Shown here one piece after another: positions 13,688 through 26,957 of a stretch of DNA of 64,000 bases. The notes beneath the pieces were generated by a model. The model searched no databases and was not told where the DNA came from. It saw only the letters and a program-made list of their open reading frames with translations. A program made the translations under genes and the position numbers. How positions within the stretch are numbered: the first letter of the stretch is position 1; each line of letters begins with the position of its first letter. Origin of the DNA: Auanema rhodensis (Eukaryota > Nematoda > Chromadorea > Rhabditida > Rhabditidae); assembly GCA_964057225.1 (NCBI GenBank), contig OZ059900.1, positions 14,213,638 to 14,277,637 on the forward strand. The letters run 5' to 3'.

Positions 13688-14264
13688 CTGTAATTCTTTG
13701 GAGTTAAAAGTAATTTTTTGTAGAACAATAATGAATACGTATTTTGTTTTTTAAATAAATCAACGTCAACTCAATTATAGTTTATATCTGTTTTGAAAAA
13801 CTTCAAACTATGCACAATATTTACGTCAATAAGTATTGCAAGGTGTAATTCACGATTCTATTATTAAAACATAAAAGAAGTTTCATATTAAGAATTACGA
13901 GACGCTATGAGTAAGTTCGTTTAGATTAAGGTTTCAGCAGTGTAATGTGAATCACGGAATTTAATCTTATTCAATTTTCATAATCGATCAAAAACCTATT
14001 ATATGCTCCCTGAGATCATGAGCAGTGTTCATAATCGGATAGTTTGTTTTGTTGAGGCTAAGCCTGGCCTGAAATTTTGAACAGAATATTTATTATCCTG
14101 AACAACATTTAATTGACAAAGTTTCGAAAGATTGGAATAAAAATTCTTAGCTGAACTATATTCATTGATTCTATAACAAATACGATATGTTCACCAGAGT
14201 ACAGTTTGAAAAACGCGATAACTTATCATATAACATATATTATATTAATTCCCAAAACAAGATA

Positions 14265-17182
14265 TCAACTTGTGAAAAGAACGAGTAACGTTTTGGTTGC
14301 TTGTGCAAGTTGAAAAGCTGCATTACAAGTGTCAGTGCTGTTAAGATTGGGAGAGTTGCATTTGCAACACAATTTCTGGAATAGAAAGCTTATGAAGAAG
14401 TGGAAATTTCTTATAGTAACCGCTAAACAGTCCCACATATTCTCAACAGCTTGGGCAACATGAGTTATCTTGATTTCAGGTGGTATATAGTTGATAATTT
14501 CCAAAACATGCTCTCCTATCTAAAACGTAGAACTTCAACTTCAGTAGTGCACTTTCTCTTTTACAATTTCTGCATGAGTAGTTGCAGACGCAGGCTGCAA
14601 ACCTACCTGCGAATCTTGAACTAATCGTCTAATTTGCACAGTTAACTGCTCCGTCGCACGTATAAGATTTTCAGGGAAAACTGAAATTTGATGTATGTAT
14701 ATCAGACAATCAGAAATAAATATTAACTCGAATTATCTTTGGGTACGGATGATTCCATTCGATAGTGGCTCATACCTTTTTTTTCTCTGAAAAGTCTTTC
14801 ATCCTTGCAAAAATCTCTATTCATTAAACAACCTTGTGATTGATGTATGCTGATTGTCCGAATTTGGCATCAAATCAGTGCAAGACGTTTTATCCTTTTC
14901 ACCTAACTTACTGAACCGCACTAAAAAATAACTTTTCTTTTAACTGTTTTGAGTTGTCGAATAAACCTGAGACATCTGGTGACTTGTTAATCACTGGCAA
15001 ACCCTTCTTTGGAAAAACTGTATGCACTTGAATGAATGTGATTTGTATTTAAGTACCATACCATCACTATTGCTATTTGCTTTCACATTCTGTTGATTGT
15101 TCTTCGAAACACCAATGTTCGATGTTTCGTACGTGGACTGATTCTTCAAAATACATCAAAAATTAAACTTCTCTTACGAAACAATTCTGAATAACCTGCA
15201 ATCTGATTTCTGCTAAAGTTGCAGCAATGGCTTTTTTATTGTCCATCATTTCTCTAAGTAAATTGAATGTATAGAAACTTGAATGAAGTCAAACCGTTTC
15301 AAGTTATCATATGCAGAAGATAACAACTGTAGACGATCAACTAGAATTTCGATATTTTGAGCACAGCGTACATGTCCAATATTGATCGGACATTTATTTG
15401 TTTCAAGCTCTGTATTTCCTTCCCTGAACTCATTTATATCTACCTTAAGCTTCAATGCCTTGATGCTGCGGTCAACTTCTGGTACGATATCGTATTCAAC
15501 ATCATCATCACTGCACAGTGGTTATTACATATTTTCAATTACAAATCATGAATAAACTTACTTATACAAGTGGGCACTTGTACACATCTCACTTGAAGAA
15601 ACTTTGAAAACACTAGAAACTGTAGATGCAGTTATTATTCGGTTTTGACATTCCTAGAAATGCATTTAAGATAATCTCATAAAATTTGTCCAAACTGTGA
15701 GTATGTTGAGAACAAAAAACGAAAATTGTTGGCCATCCAGCTTGGCAATCTTTTGCCGGCACTGATTTCGTAGTGCTGAATAAAACGGTATGAGCTGTAA
15801 GTTATTTATAAATATATATATAAACTAGATGCAATTAAACCGGCAAAAATGGTACTGAGTATGCATCTTTCACAATGTTACGTTCGGTTCTAGATCTTAT
15901 CCAATCTTGTAAAACTTGCCTTCTATCAATCTTCAAGAGAATATTATAGAATTCTAATTTTCAACTTTACTTCATCGTAAACATCTTGAACTATTTTCAA
16001 TAACTGTTCGTCAGTACAGTCATTTATTTTGCTTCTTAAATCGGCTAATGTCTGTGATTGCTGATACGTGTTAATCATTTCAGGAATAAGATATGATTGA
16101 ACCTTGAACAAAAGCAATGCTTCAGTATTCAAAAGATTTGCAAAAACTCACATCATGTCTTGGTTTCCGGCCTATGAGAAATAAGGATAACTGATCAGTC
16201 AAATAGTGTGATAGTTCATCCAATCTCACAATGGCTATTTTCTTAAACGAAATGTATATTAAAACAAGCCATGATAAAGACATTAACATTATTTCTGAGA
16301 GCAGCTAGATCTCGAGGAGTTTGATTGTCTTTGTTCAATGCTAAAGGATCGGCGCCATATAGAAACAATAACTCTATCTGAATCAATCGTTGTTATGCTT
16401 TACATAGAAAAGATGAGTTTGTTTTACTTGAAGGTTTTGTCCTTCCCGCGCAGCAATATGTAAACAACTATTTTCTGTCTCGGCTTCACATGAAAAAGGA
16501 TCCGCTCCAAGCGCAAGCAATCTAACAATGAATTATAAATGTAGGAGCAATGTGCCTGCTTGCTAAACCGTAATGTAGTTTCCACATGACCAGTTCGCAC
16601 ACATGCTAATAATTGCTTATTTATATCATCCGCTTCTTCATCAATATTTTTTTTAGTAAAAGCTTCTTCTAGGTACTTTGAGAAAATAAAATCTTCTTTT
16701 ATGGGTACGGTAGGATCACTGTAACTTATTTCATTTACTTTCAAGGCATAATTATTCACGTTGGTATGGGTTTTCTTCCAAATTTAGAGTTAGTTGAATT
16801 TGGAATTATACTTTCCCAAATACGATTAGAGCCGTTTCTGGAAAAAAATTTAAAATTTCATTAGGACAAAACTGTTGAAAATTCGAGTTAATTCACCGAT
16901 ATAGATATTGCATAAGTTCTAACTGGCTACCGTCCCAATGGCCATATTTCAGCGAACGAATTATGGAAATATGTCGACCTGAAACTTTCAGTTCACAAAT
17001 ATATTCTAAAGCAATAACTGAACCTAAATTTAAATGAATTGAGCAGCAGTCGTCACAAAGCATAACTCCTCTATTGAGTGATGCCCAATGACACTCGACT
17101 GAAGAACAATCACAGCAAATATAGCCTGTACCACCTGGATAATAGTATAGTGATGAAATTAACAAAAACACTTACAATCCAT
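14265..17182 (-). CDS. Git: GIT-family ArfGAP protein, copy 5 (spliced)
   Basis: This is a complete copy at copy-2 coordinates plus 10485. I found no frame or splice defect. It combines the intron-4 variant of copies 2, 3 and 6 with the exon-4 variant of copies 1, 4 and 6, i.e. a recombinant haplotype. Confidence 0.85.
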
Positions 17183-17759
17183 CTGTAATTCTTTGGAGTT
17201 AAAAGTAATTTTTTGTAGAACAATAATGAATACGTATTTTGTTTTTTAAATAAATCAACGTCAACTCAATTATAGTTTATATCTGTTTTGAAAAACTTCA
17301 AACTATGCACAATATTTACGTCAATAAGTATTGCAAGGTGTAATTCACGATTCTATTATTAAAACATAAAAGAAGTTTCATATTAAGAATTACGAGACGC
17401 TATGAGTAAGTTCGTTTAGATTAAGGTTTCAGCAGTGTAATGTGAATCACGGAATTTAATCTTATTCAATTTTCATAATCGATCAAAAACCTATTATATG
17501 CTCCCTGAGATCATGAGCAGTGTTCATAATCGGATAGTTTGTTTTGTTGAGGCTAAGCCTGGCCTGAAATTTTGAACAGAATATTTATTATCCTGAACAA
17601 CATTTAATTGACAAAGTTTCGAAAGATTGGAATAAAAATTCTTAGCTGAACTATATTCATTGATTCTATAACAAATACGATATGTTCACCAGAGTACAGT
17701 TTGAAAAACGCGATAACTTATCATATAACATATATTATATTAATTCCCAAAACAAGATA

Positions 17760-20677
17760 TCAACTTGTGAAAAGAACGAGTAACGTTTTGGTTGCTTGTG
17801 CAAGTTGAAAAGCTGCATTACAAGTGTCAGTGCTGTTAAGATTGGGAGAGTTGCATTTGCAACACAATTTCTGGAATAGAAAGCTTATGAAGAAGTGGAA
17901 ATTTCTTATAGTAACCGCTAAACAGTCCCACATATTCTCAACAGCTTGGGCAACATGAGTTATCTTGATTTCAGGTGGTATATAGTTGATAATTTCCAAA
18001 ACATGCTCTCCTATCTAAAACGTAGAACTTCAACTTCAGTAGTGCACTTTCTCTTTTACAATTTCTGCATGAGTAGTTGCAGACGCAGGCTGCAAACCTA
18101 CCTGCGAATCTTGAACTAATCGTCTAATTTGCACAGTTAACTGCTCCGTCGCACGTATAAGATTTTCAGGGAAAACTGAAATTTGATGTATGTATATCAG
18201 ACAATCAGAAATAAATATTAACTCGAATTATCTTTGGGTACGGATGATTCCATTCGATAGTGGCTCATACCTTTTTTTTCTCTGAAAAGTCTTTCATCCT
18301 TGCAAAAATCTCTATTCATTAAACAACCTTGTGATTGATGTATGCTGATTGTCCGAATTTGGCATCAAATCAGTGCAAGACGTTTTATCCTTTTCACCTA
18401 ACTTACTGAACCGCACTAAAAAATAACTTTTCTTTTAACTGTTTTGAGTTGTCGAATAAACCTGAGACATCTGGTGACTTGTTAATCACTGGCAAACCCT
18501 TCTTTGGAAAAACTGTATGCACTTGAATGAATGTGATTTGTATTTAAGTACCATACCATCACTATTGCTATTTGCTTTCACATTCTGTTGATTGTTCTTC
18601 GAAACACCAATGTTCGATGTTTCGTACGTGGACTGATTCTTCAAAATACATCAAAAATTAAACTTCTCTTACGAAACAATTCTGAATAACCTGCAATCTG
18701 ATTTCTGCTAAAGTTGCAGCAATGGCTTTTTTATTGTCCATCATTTCTCTAAGTAAATTGAATGTATAGAAACTTGAATGAAGTCAAACCGTTTCAAGTT
18801 ATCATATGCAGAAGATAACAACTGTAGACGATCAACTAGAATTTCGATATTTTGAGCACAGCGTACATGTCCAATATTGATCGGACATTTATTTGTTTCA
18901 AGCTCTGTATTTCCTTCCCTGAACTCATTTATATCTACCTTAAGCTTCAATGCCTTGATGCTGCGGTCAACTTCTGGTACGATATCGTATTCAACATCAT
19001 CATCACTGCACAGTGGTTATTACATATTTTCAATTACAAATCATGAATAAACTTACTTATACAAGTGGGCACTTGTACACATCTCACTTGAAGAAACTTT
19101 GAAAACACTAGAAACTGTAGATGCAGTTATTATTCGGTTTTGACATTCCTAGAAATGCATTTAAGATAATCTCATAAAATTTGTCCAAACTGTGAGTATG
19201 TTGAGAACAAAAAACGAAAATTGTTGGCCATCCAGCTTGGCAATCTTTTGCCGGCACTGATTTCGTAGTGCTGAATAAAACGGTATGAGCTGTAAGTTAT
19301 TTATAAATATATATATAAACTAGATGCAATTAAACCGGCAAAAATGGTACTGAGTATGCATCTTTCACAATGTTACGTTCGGTTCTAGATCTTATCCAAT
19401 CTTGTAAAACTTGCCTTCTATCAATCTTCAAGAGAATATTATAGAATTCTAATTTTCAACTTTACTTCATCGTAAACATCTTGAACTATTTTCAATAACT
19501 GTTCGTCAGTACAGTCATTTATTTTGCTTCTTAAATCGGCTAATGTCTGTGATTGCTGATACGTGTTAATCATTTCAGGAATAAGATATGATTGAACCTT
19601 GAACAAAAGCAATGCTTCAGTATTCAAAAGATTTGCAAAAACTCACATCATGTCTTGGTTTCCGGCCTATGAGAAATAAGGATAACTGATCAGTCAAATA
19701 GTGTGATAGTTCATCCAATCTCACAATGGCTATTTTCTTAAACGAAATGTATATTAAAACAAGCCATGATAGAGACATTAACATTATTTCTGAGAGCAGC
19801 TAGATCTCGAGGAGTTTGATTGTCTTTGTTCAATGCTAAAGGATCGGCGCCATATAGAAACAATAACTCTATCTGAATCAATCGTTGTTATGCTTTACAT
19901 AGAAAAGATGAATTTGTTTTACTTGAAGGTTTTGTCCTTCCCGCGCAGCAATATGTAAACAACTATTTTCTGTCTCGGCTTCACATGAAAAAGGATCCGC
20001 TCCAAGCGCAAGCAATCTAACAATGAATTATAAATGTAGGAGCAATGTGCCTGCTTGCTAAACCGTAATGTAGTTTCCACATGACCAGTTCGCACACATG
20101 CTAATAATTGCTTATTTATATCATCCGCTTCTTCATCAATATTTTTTTTAGTAAAAGCTTCTTCTAGGTACTTTGAGAAAATAAAATCTTCTTTTATGGG
20201 TACGGTAGGATCACTGTAACTTATTTCATTTACTTTCAAGGCATAATTATTCACGTTGGTATGGGTTTTCTTCCAAATTTAGAGTTAGTTGAATTTGGAA
20301 TTATACTTTCCCAAATACGATTAGAGCCGTTTCTGGAAAAAAATTTAAAATTTCATTAGGACAAAACTGTTGAAAATTCGAGTTAATTCACCGATATAGA
20401 TATTGCATAAGTTCTAACTGGCTACCGTCCCAATGGCCATATTTCAGCGAACGAATTATGGAAATATGTCGACCTGAAACTTTCAGTTCACAAATATATT
20501 CTAAAGCAATAACTGAACCTAAATTTAAATGAATTGAGCAGCAGTCGTCACAAAGCATAACTCCTCTATTGAGTGATGCCCAATGACACTCGACTGAAGA
20601 ACAATCACAGCAAATATAGCCTGTACCACCTGGATAATAGTATAGTGATGAAATTAACAAAAACACTTACAATCCAT
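17760..20677 (-). CDS. Git: GIT-family ArfGAP protein, copy 6 (spliced)
   Basis: This is the last complete copy, at copy-2 coordinates plus 13980. Two intronic substitutions (19771 and 19912) are shared only with copy 7. Coding exons appear unchanged. Confidence 0.85.
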
Positions 20678-21254
20678 CTGTAATTCTTTGGAGTTAAAAG
20701 TAATTTTTTGTAGAACAATAATGAATACGTATTTTGTTTTTTAAATAAATCAACGTCAACTCAATTATAGTTTATATCTGTTTTGAAAAACTTCAAACTA
20801 TGCACAATATTTACGTCAATAAGTATTGCAAGGTGTAATTCACGATTCTATTATTAAAACATAAAAGAAGTTTCATATTAAGAATTACGAGACGCTATGA
20901 GTAAGTTCGTTTAGATTAAGGTTTCAGCAGTGTAATGTGAATCACGGAATTTAATCTTATTCAATTTTCATAATCGATCAAAAACCTATTATATGCTCCC
21001 TGAGATCATGAGCAGTGTTCATAATCGGATAGTTTGTTTTGTTGAGGCTAAGCCTGGCCTGAAATTTTGAACAGAATATTTATTATCCTGAACAACATTT
21101 AATTGACAAAGTTTCGAAAGATTGGAATAAAAATTCTTAGCTGAACTATATTCATTGATTCTATAACAAATACGATATGTTCACCAGAGTACAGTTTGAA
21201 AAACGCGATAACTTATCATATAACATATATTATATTAATTCCCAAAACAAGATA

Positions 21255-23704
21255 TCAACTTGTGAAAAGAACGAGTAACGTTTTGGTTGCTTGTGCAAGT
21301 TGAAAAGCTGCATTACAAGTGTCAGTGCTGTTAAGATTGGGAGAGTTGCATTTGCAACACAATTTCTGGAATAGAAAGCTTATGAAGAAGTGGAAATTTC
21401 TTATAGTAACCGCTAAACAGTCCCACATATTCTCAACAGCTTGGGCAACATGAGTTATCTTGATTTCAGGTGGTATATAGTTGATAATTTCCAAAACATG
21501 CTCTCCTATCTAAAACGTAGAACTTCAACTTCAGTAGTGCACTTTCTCTTTTACAATTTCTGCATGAGTAGTTGCAGACGCAGGCTGCAAACCTACCTGC
21601 GAATCTTGAACTAATCGTCTAATTTGCACAGTTAACTGCTCCGTCGCACGTATAAGATTTTCAGGGAAAACTGAAATTTGATGTATGTATATCAGACAAT
21701 CAGAAATAAATATTAACTCGAATTATCTTTGGGTACGGATGATTCCATTCGATAGTGGCTCATACCTTTTTTTTCTCTGAAAAGTCTTTCATCCTTGCAA
21801 AAATCTCTATTCATTAAACAACCTTGTGATTGATGTATGCTGATTGTCCGAATTTGGCATCAAATCAGTGCAAGACGTTTTATCCTTTTCACCTAACTTA
21901 CTGAACCGCACTAAAAAATAACTTTTCTTTTAACTGTTTTGAGTTGTCGAATAAACCTGAGACATCTGGTGACTTGTTAATCACTGGCAAACCCTTCTTT
22001 GGAAAAACTGTATGCACTTGAATGAATGTGATTTGTATTTAAGTACCATACCATCACTATTGCTATTTGCTTTCACATTCTGTTGATTGTTCTTCGAAAC
22101 ACCAATGTTCGATGTTTCGTACGTGGACTGATTCTTCAAAATACATCAAAAATTAAACTTCTCTTACGAAACAATTCTGAATAACCTGCAATCTGATTTC
22201 TGCTAAAGTTGCAGCAATGGCTTTTTTATTGTCCATCATTTCTCTAAGTAAATTGAATGTATAGAAACTTGAATGAAGTCAAACCGTTTCAAGTTATCAT
22301 ATGCAGAAGATAACAACTGTAGACGATCAACTAGAATTTCGATATTTTGAGCACAGCGTACATGTCCAATATTGATCGGACATTTATTTGTTTCAAGCTC
22401 TGTATTTCCTTCCCTGAACTCATTTATATCTACCTTAAGCTTCAATGCCTTGATGCTGCGGTCAACTTCTGGTACGATATCGTATTCAACATCATCATCA
22501 CTGCACAGTGGTTATTACATATTTTCAATTACAAATCATGAATAAACTTACTTATACAAGTGGGCACTTGTACACATCTCACTTGAAGAAACTTTGAAAA
22601 CACTAGAAACTGTAGATGCAGTTATTATTCGGTTTTGACATTCCTAGAAATGCATTTAAGATAATCTCATAAAATTTGTCCAAACTGTGAGTATGTTGAG
22701 AACAAAAAACGAAAATTGTTGGCCATCCAGCTTGGCAATCTTTTGCCGGCACTGATTTCGTAGTGCTGAATAAAACGGTATGAGCTGTAAGTTATTTATA
22801 AATATATATATAAACTAGATGCAATTAAACCGGCAAAAATGGTACTGAGTATGCATCTTTCACAATGTTACGTTCGGTTCTAGATCTTATCCAATCTTGT
22901 AAAACTTGCCTTCTATCAATCTTCAAGAGAATATTATAGAATTCTAATTTTCAACTTTACTTCATCGTAAACATCTTGAACTATTTTCAATAACTGTTCG
23001 TCAGTACAGTCATTTATTTTGCTTCTTAAATCGGCTAATGTCTGTGATTGCTGATACGTGTTAATCATTTCAGGAATAAGATATGATTGAACCTTGAACA
23101 AAAGCAATGCTTCAGTATTCAAAAGATTTGCAAAAACTCACATCATGTCTTGGTTTCCAGCCTATGAGAAATAAGGATAACTGATCAGTCAAATAGTGTG
23201 ATAGTTCATCCAATCTCACAATGGCTATTTTCTTAAACGAAATGTATATTAAAACAAGCCATGATAGAGACATTAACATTATTTCTGAGAGCAGCTAGAT
23301 CTCGAGGAGTTTGATTGTCTTTGTTCAATGCTAAAGGATCGGCGCCATATAGAAACAATAACTCTATCTGAATCAATCGTTGTTATGCTTTACATAGAAA
23401 AGATGAATTTGTTTTACTTGAAGGTTTTGTCCTTCCCGCGCAGCAATATGTAAACAACTATTTTCTGTCTCGGCTTCACATGAAAAAGGATCCGCTCCAA
23501 GCGCAAGCAATCTAACAATGAATTATAAATGTAGGAGCAATGTGCCTGCTTGCTAAACCGTAATGTAGTTTCCACATGACCAGTTCGCACACATGCTAAT
23601 AATTGCTTATTTATATCATCCGCTTCTTCATCAATATTTTTTTTAGTAAAAGCTTCTTCTAGGTACTTTGAGAAAATAAAATCTTCTTTTATGGGTACGG
23701 TAGG
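21255..23704 (-). pseudogene. Git: GIT-family gene, copy 7, 5'-truncated at the array edge
   Basis: The array breaks at 23704, four bases inside the equivalent of exon 5. Exons 1-4, which encode the start codon and the whole ArfGAP zinc finger, are missing together with the promoter. The ankyrin, Spa2-homology, coiled-coil and C-terminal exons remain. It also has a private CGG-to-TGG change (plus-strand A at 23159) turning Arg to Trp in the otherwise constant GRKPRHD motif, consistent with loss of constraint. It cannot make a normal GIT protein from this sequence. Confidence 0.85.
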
Positions 23705-23740
23705 CAAACTCTTGCCTTCTATCAATCTCCTAGAGAAAAA
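23705..23740. other. Junction filler between the two arrays, with an 18-bp GIT-derived patch
   Basis: This short linker belongs to neither array consensus. Bases 23711-23728 are identical to 18 bp of the GIT unit spanning an intron/exon boundary (1935-1952 in unit 1), and the match continues imperfectly (tagagaa against aagagaa). It looks like templated filler DNA left by end joining. Confidence 0.55.
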
Positions 23741-23884
23741 AAAAATCAAAAATCTCAAATCACTTTTGAAAAAACAGAAAGTTCAAAACAACCTTTTTTC
23801 TAATAATTATCTTTTTTATCCGACTTTTGGAAGAAAACAAAAATAGCATAACATTCAATAACGATGAATCAGAACAAAAACATT

Positions 23885-23956
23885 CTCCCCGGCCGGGAAT
23901 TGAACCCGGGTCTTGCATGTGACAGACGCGGATACTCACCATTATACTACCGAGGA
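23885..23956 (-). tRNA. trnD-GUC: tRNA-Asp(GTC), unit 1 (variant)
   Basis: First gene of the array, divergent spacer. It differs from the consensus body by G43A, giving a C27-A43 mismatch in the anticodon stem, and by G15A in the D-loop. Anticodon and B box are intact. Confidence 0.85.
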
Positions 23957-24314
23957 TTGAATTTGCACTTAGAAACTTTCATTAAGAGTGTGAGTTTGAA
24001 TTATAGTAGAAAAATGAAACACTGTCTCTAACATATATTGATTTATGGCCTACTTTACTCAAAGAGCTAATTGAAGTTTGGTGTTACAATGAACAATTGA
24101 TTAACGCTGACGTTTCAATTTTTTTCATCGTAATTAAGATAGAACATTTAAATTAAATAGAAATGTTTGAAAATTTAAAAAAAAATCACAAGCTCAAATC
24201 ACTTTTGAAAAAGCAGAAAGTTTAAAACAATCTTTTTTCTAATAATTATCGTTTTAATTCGACTTTTGGAAGAAAACAAAATAAGCATAACATTCAATAA
24301 CGATGAATCAGAAC

Positions 24315-24319
24315 AAAAA
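24315..24319 (-). terminator. Pol III T5 terminator of the tRNA-Asp unit
   Basis: AAAAA on the plus strand is TTTTT on the gene strand, starting 5 nt after the tRNA 3' end. The same run sits at the same offset in each of the 72 units, so each gene looks like a separate transcription unit. Confidence 0.85.
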
Positions 24320-24323
24320 CATT

Positions 24324-24395
24324 CTCCCCGGCCGGGAATTGAACCCGGGTCTCGCATGTGACAGACGCGGATACTCACCACTATACTACCGAGGA
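24324..24395 (-). tRNA. trnD-GUC: tRNA-Asp(GTC), unit 2 (consensus; reference description)
   Basis: A 72-nt cloverleaf. Acceptor TCCTCGG pairs with CCGGGGA, the D-arm is GTAT/GTAT, and the anticodon stem CGCGT/ATGCG holds loop CTGTCAC with anticodon GTC. T-stem CCGGG/CCCGG holds loop TTCAATT, and the discriminator is G73, as usual for eukaryotic tRNA-Asp. No intron; CCA is not encoded. The B box reads GGTTCAATTCC. It charges aspartate for GAC/GAU codons. Four bases after G73 comes TTTTT (plus strand 24315-24319), a Pol III terminator conserved in all units. Early-type spacer. Confidence 0.98.
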
Positions 24396-24762
24396 TTGAA
24401 TTTGCACTTAGAAACTTTCATTAAGAGTGTGAGTTTGAATTATAGTAGAAAAATGAAACACTGTCTCTAACATATCTTGATTTATGGCCTACTTTACTCA
24501 AAGAGCTAATTGAAGTTTGGTGTTACAATGAACAATTGATTAACGCTGACGTTTCAATTTTTTTCATCGTAATTAAGATAGAACATTTAAATTAAATAGA
24601 AATGTTTGAAAATTTAAAAAAAAATCACAAGCTCAAATCACTTTTGAAAAAGCAGAAAGTTTAAAACAATCTTTTTTCTAATAATTATCGTTTTTATCCG
24701 ACTTTTTGAAGAAAACAAAAATAGCATAACATTCAATAACGATGAATCAGAACAAAAACATT

Positions 24763-24834
24763 CTCCCCGGCCGGGAATTGAACCCGGGTCTCGCATGTGA
24801 CAGACGCGGATACTCACCACTATACTACCGAGGA
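24763..24834 (-). tRNA. trnD-GUC: tRNA-Asp(GTC), unit 3
   Basis: Consensus body; early-type spacer, nearly the same as unit 6. Confidence 0.97.
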
Positions 24835-25201
24835 TTGAATTTGCACTTAGAAACTTTCATTAAGAGTGTGAGTTTGAAATATAGTAGAAAAATGAAACAC
24901 TGTCTCTAACATATATTGATTTATGGCCTACTTTACTCAAAGAGCTAATTGAAGTTTGGTGTTAAAATGAACAATTGATTAACGCTGACGTTCCATTTTT
25001 TTTCATCGTAATTGAGATAGAATACTTAAATTAAATGGAAATGTTTAACAATTTAGAAAAAAAACACAAGCTCAAATCACTTTTGAAAAAACAGAAAGTT
25101 TAAAATAACCTTTTTTCTAATAATTATATTTTTTATCCGACTTTTGGAAGAAAAGAAAAATAGCATAACATTCAATAACGATGAATCAGAACAAAAACAT
25201 T

Positions 25202-25273
25202 CTCCCCGGCCGGGAATTGAACCCGGGTCTCGCATGTGACAGACGCGGATACTCACCACTATACTACCGAGGA
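25202..25273 (-). tRNA. trnD-GUC: tRNA-Asp(GTC), unit 4
   Basis: Consensus body; type A spacer with a B-like gaaaag. Confidence 0.97.
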
Positions 25274-25640
25274 TTTAATTTGCACTTAGAAACTTTCATT
25301 AAGAGTGTGAGTTTGAAATATAGTAGAAAAATGAAACACTGTCTCTAACATATCTTGATTTATAGCCTACTTTACTCAAAGAGCTAATTGAAGTTTGGTG
25401 TTACAATGAACAATTGATTAACGCTGACGTTTCAATTTTTTTCATCGTAATTAAGATAGAACATTTAAATTAAACAGAAATGTTTGAAAATTTAAAAAAA
25501 AATCACAAGCTCAAATCACTTTTGAAAAAACAGAAAGTTTAAAACAACCTTTTTTCTAATAATTATCGTCTTTATCCGACTTTTGGAAGAAAAGAAAAAT
25601 AGCATAACATTCAATAACGATGAATCAGAACAAAAACATT

Positions 25641-25712
25641 CTCCCCGGCCGGGAATTGAACCCGGGTCTCGCATGTGACAGACGCGGATACTCACCACTA
25701 TACTACCGAGGA
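25641..25712 (-). tRNA. trnD-GUC: tRNA-Asp(GTC), unit 5
   Basis: Consensus body; type B spacer. Confidence 0.97.
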
Positions 25713-26079
25713 TTTAATTTGCACTTAGAAACTTTCATTAAGAGTGTGAGTTTGAATTAAAGTAGAAAAATGAAACACTGTCTCTAACATATCTTGATTT
25801 ATGGCCTACTTTACTCAAAGAGCTAATTGAAGTTTGGTGTTACAATGAACAATTGATTAACGCTGACGTTTCAATTTTTTTCATCGTAATTAAGATAGAA
25901 CATTTAAATTGAATAGAAATGTTTGAAAATTTAAAAAAAAATCACAAGCTCAAATCACTTTTGAAAAAGCAGAAAGTTTAAAACAATCTTTTTTCTAATA
26001 ATTATCGTTTTTATCCGACTTTTTGAAGAAAACAAAAATAGCATAACATTCAATAACGATGAATCAGAACAAAAACATT

Positions 26080-26151
26080 CTCCCCGGCCGGGAATTGAAC
26101 CCGGGTCTCGCATGTGACAGACGCGGATACTCACCACTATACTACCGAGGA
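26080..26151 (-). tRNA. trnD-GUC: tRNA-Asp(GTC), unit 6
   Basis: Consensus body; spacer as in unit 3, marking a 3-unit duplication (3-4-5 and 6-7-8). Confidence 0.97.
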
Positions 26152-26518
26152 TTGAATTTGCACTTAGAAACTTTCATTAAGAGTGTGAGTTTGAAATATA
26201 GTAGAAAAATGAAACACTGTCTCTAACATATATTGATTTATGGCCTACTTTACTCAAAGAGCTAATTGAAGTTTGGTGTTAAAATGAACAATTGATTAAC
26301 GCTGACGTTCCATTTTTTTTCATCGTAATTGAGATAGAATACTTAAATTAAATGGAAATGTTTAACAATTTAGAAAAAAAACACAAGCTCAAATCACTTT
26401 TGAAAAAACAGAAAGTTTAAAATAACCTTTTTTCTAATAATTATATTTTTTATCCGACTTTTGGAAGAAAAGAAAAATAGCATAACATTCAATAACGATG
26501 AATCAGAACAAAAACATT

Positions 26519-26590
26519 CTCCCCGGCCGGGAATTGAACCCGGGTCTCGCATGTGACAGACGCGGATACTCACCACTATACTACCGAGGA
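26519..26590 (-). tRNA. trnD-GUC: tRNA-Asp(GTC), unit 7
   Basis: Consensus body; type A as in unit 4. Begins the first A-B-C-D tetramer. Confidence 0.97.
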
Positions 26591-26957
26591 TTTAATTTGC
26601 ACTTAGAAACTTTCATTAAGAGTGTGAGTTTGAATTAAAGTAGAAAAATGAAACACTGTCTCTAACATATCTTGATTTATGGCCTACTTTACTCAAAGAG
26701 CTAATTGAAGTTTGGTGTTACAATGAACAATTGATTAACGCTGACGTTTCAATTTTTTTCATCGTAATTAAGATAGAACATTTAAATTAAACAGAAATGT
26801 TTGAAAATTTAAAAAAAAATCACAAGCTCAAATCACTTTTGAAAAAACAGAAAGTTTAAAACAACCTTTTTTCTAATAATTATCGTCTTTATCCGACTTT
26901 TGGAAGAAAAGAAAAATAGCATAACATTCAATAACGATGAATCAGAACAAAAACATT

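Larger units (their letters stand above)
94..23704. repeat. Tandem array of 3495-bp units, each carrying a GIT gene
   Basis: The same sequence recurs at an exact 3495-bp spacing from 94 to 23704, about 6.8 units, with only scattered single-base differences between copies. The array starts in the 3' flank of gene copy 1 (breakpoint about 93/94) and stops abruptly inside gene copy 7 at 23704. Neighbouring units share private variants. Units 6 and 7 share two intronic changes (at 19771 and 19912, and the same sites 3495 bp on), units 2 and 3 share an EcoRI-like gaattc, and units 1 and 4 share ctgtaattt. This is the pattern expected of unequal exchange. No unit carries a length change. Confidence 0.97.

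Noticed and set aside
23414..23758. 114-codon frame across the junction of the two arrays
   Set aside because: A chance fusion of intron-containing GIT sequence with filler DNA; it lacks a start signal and reads through introns.
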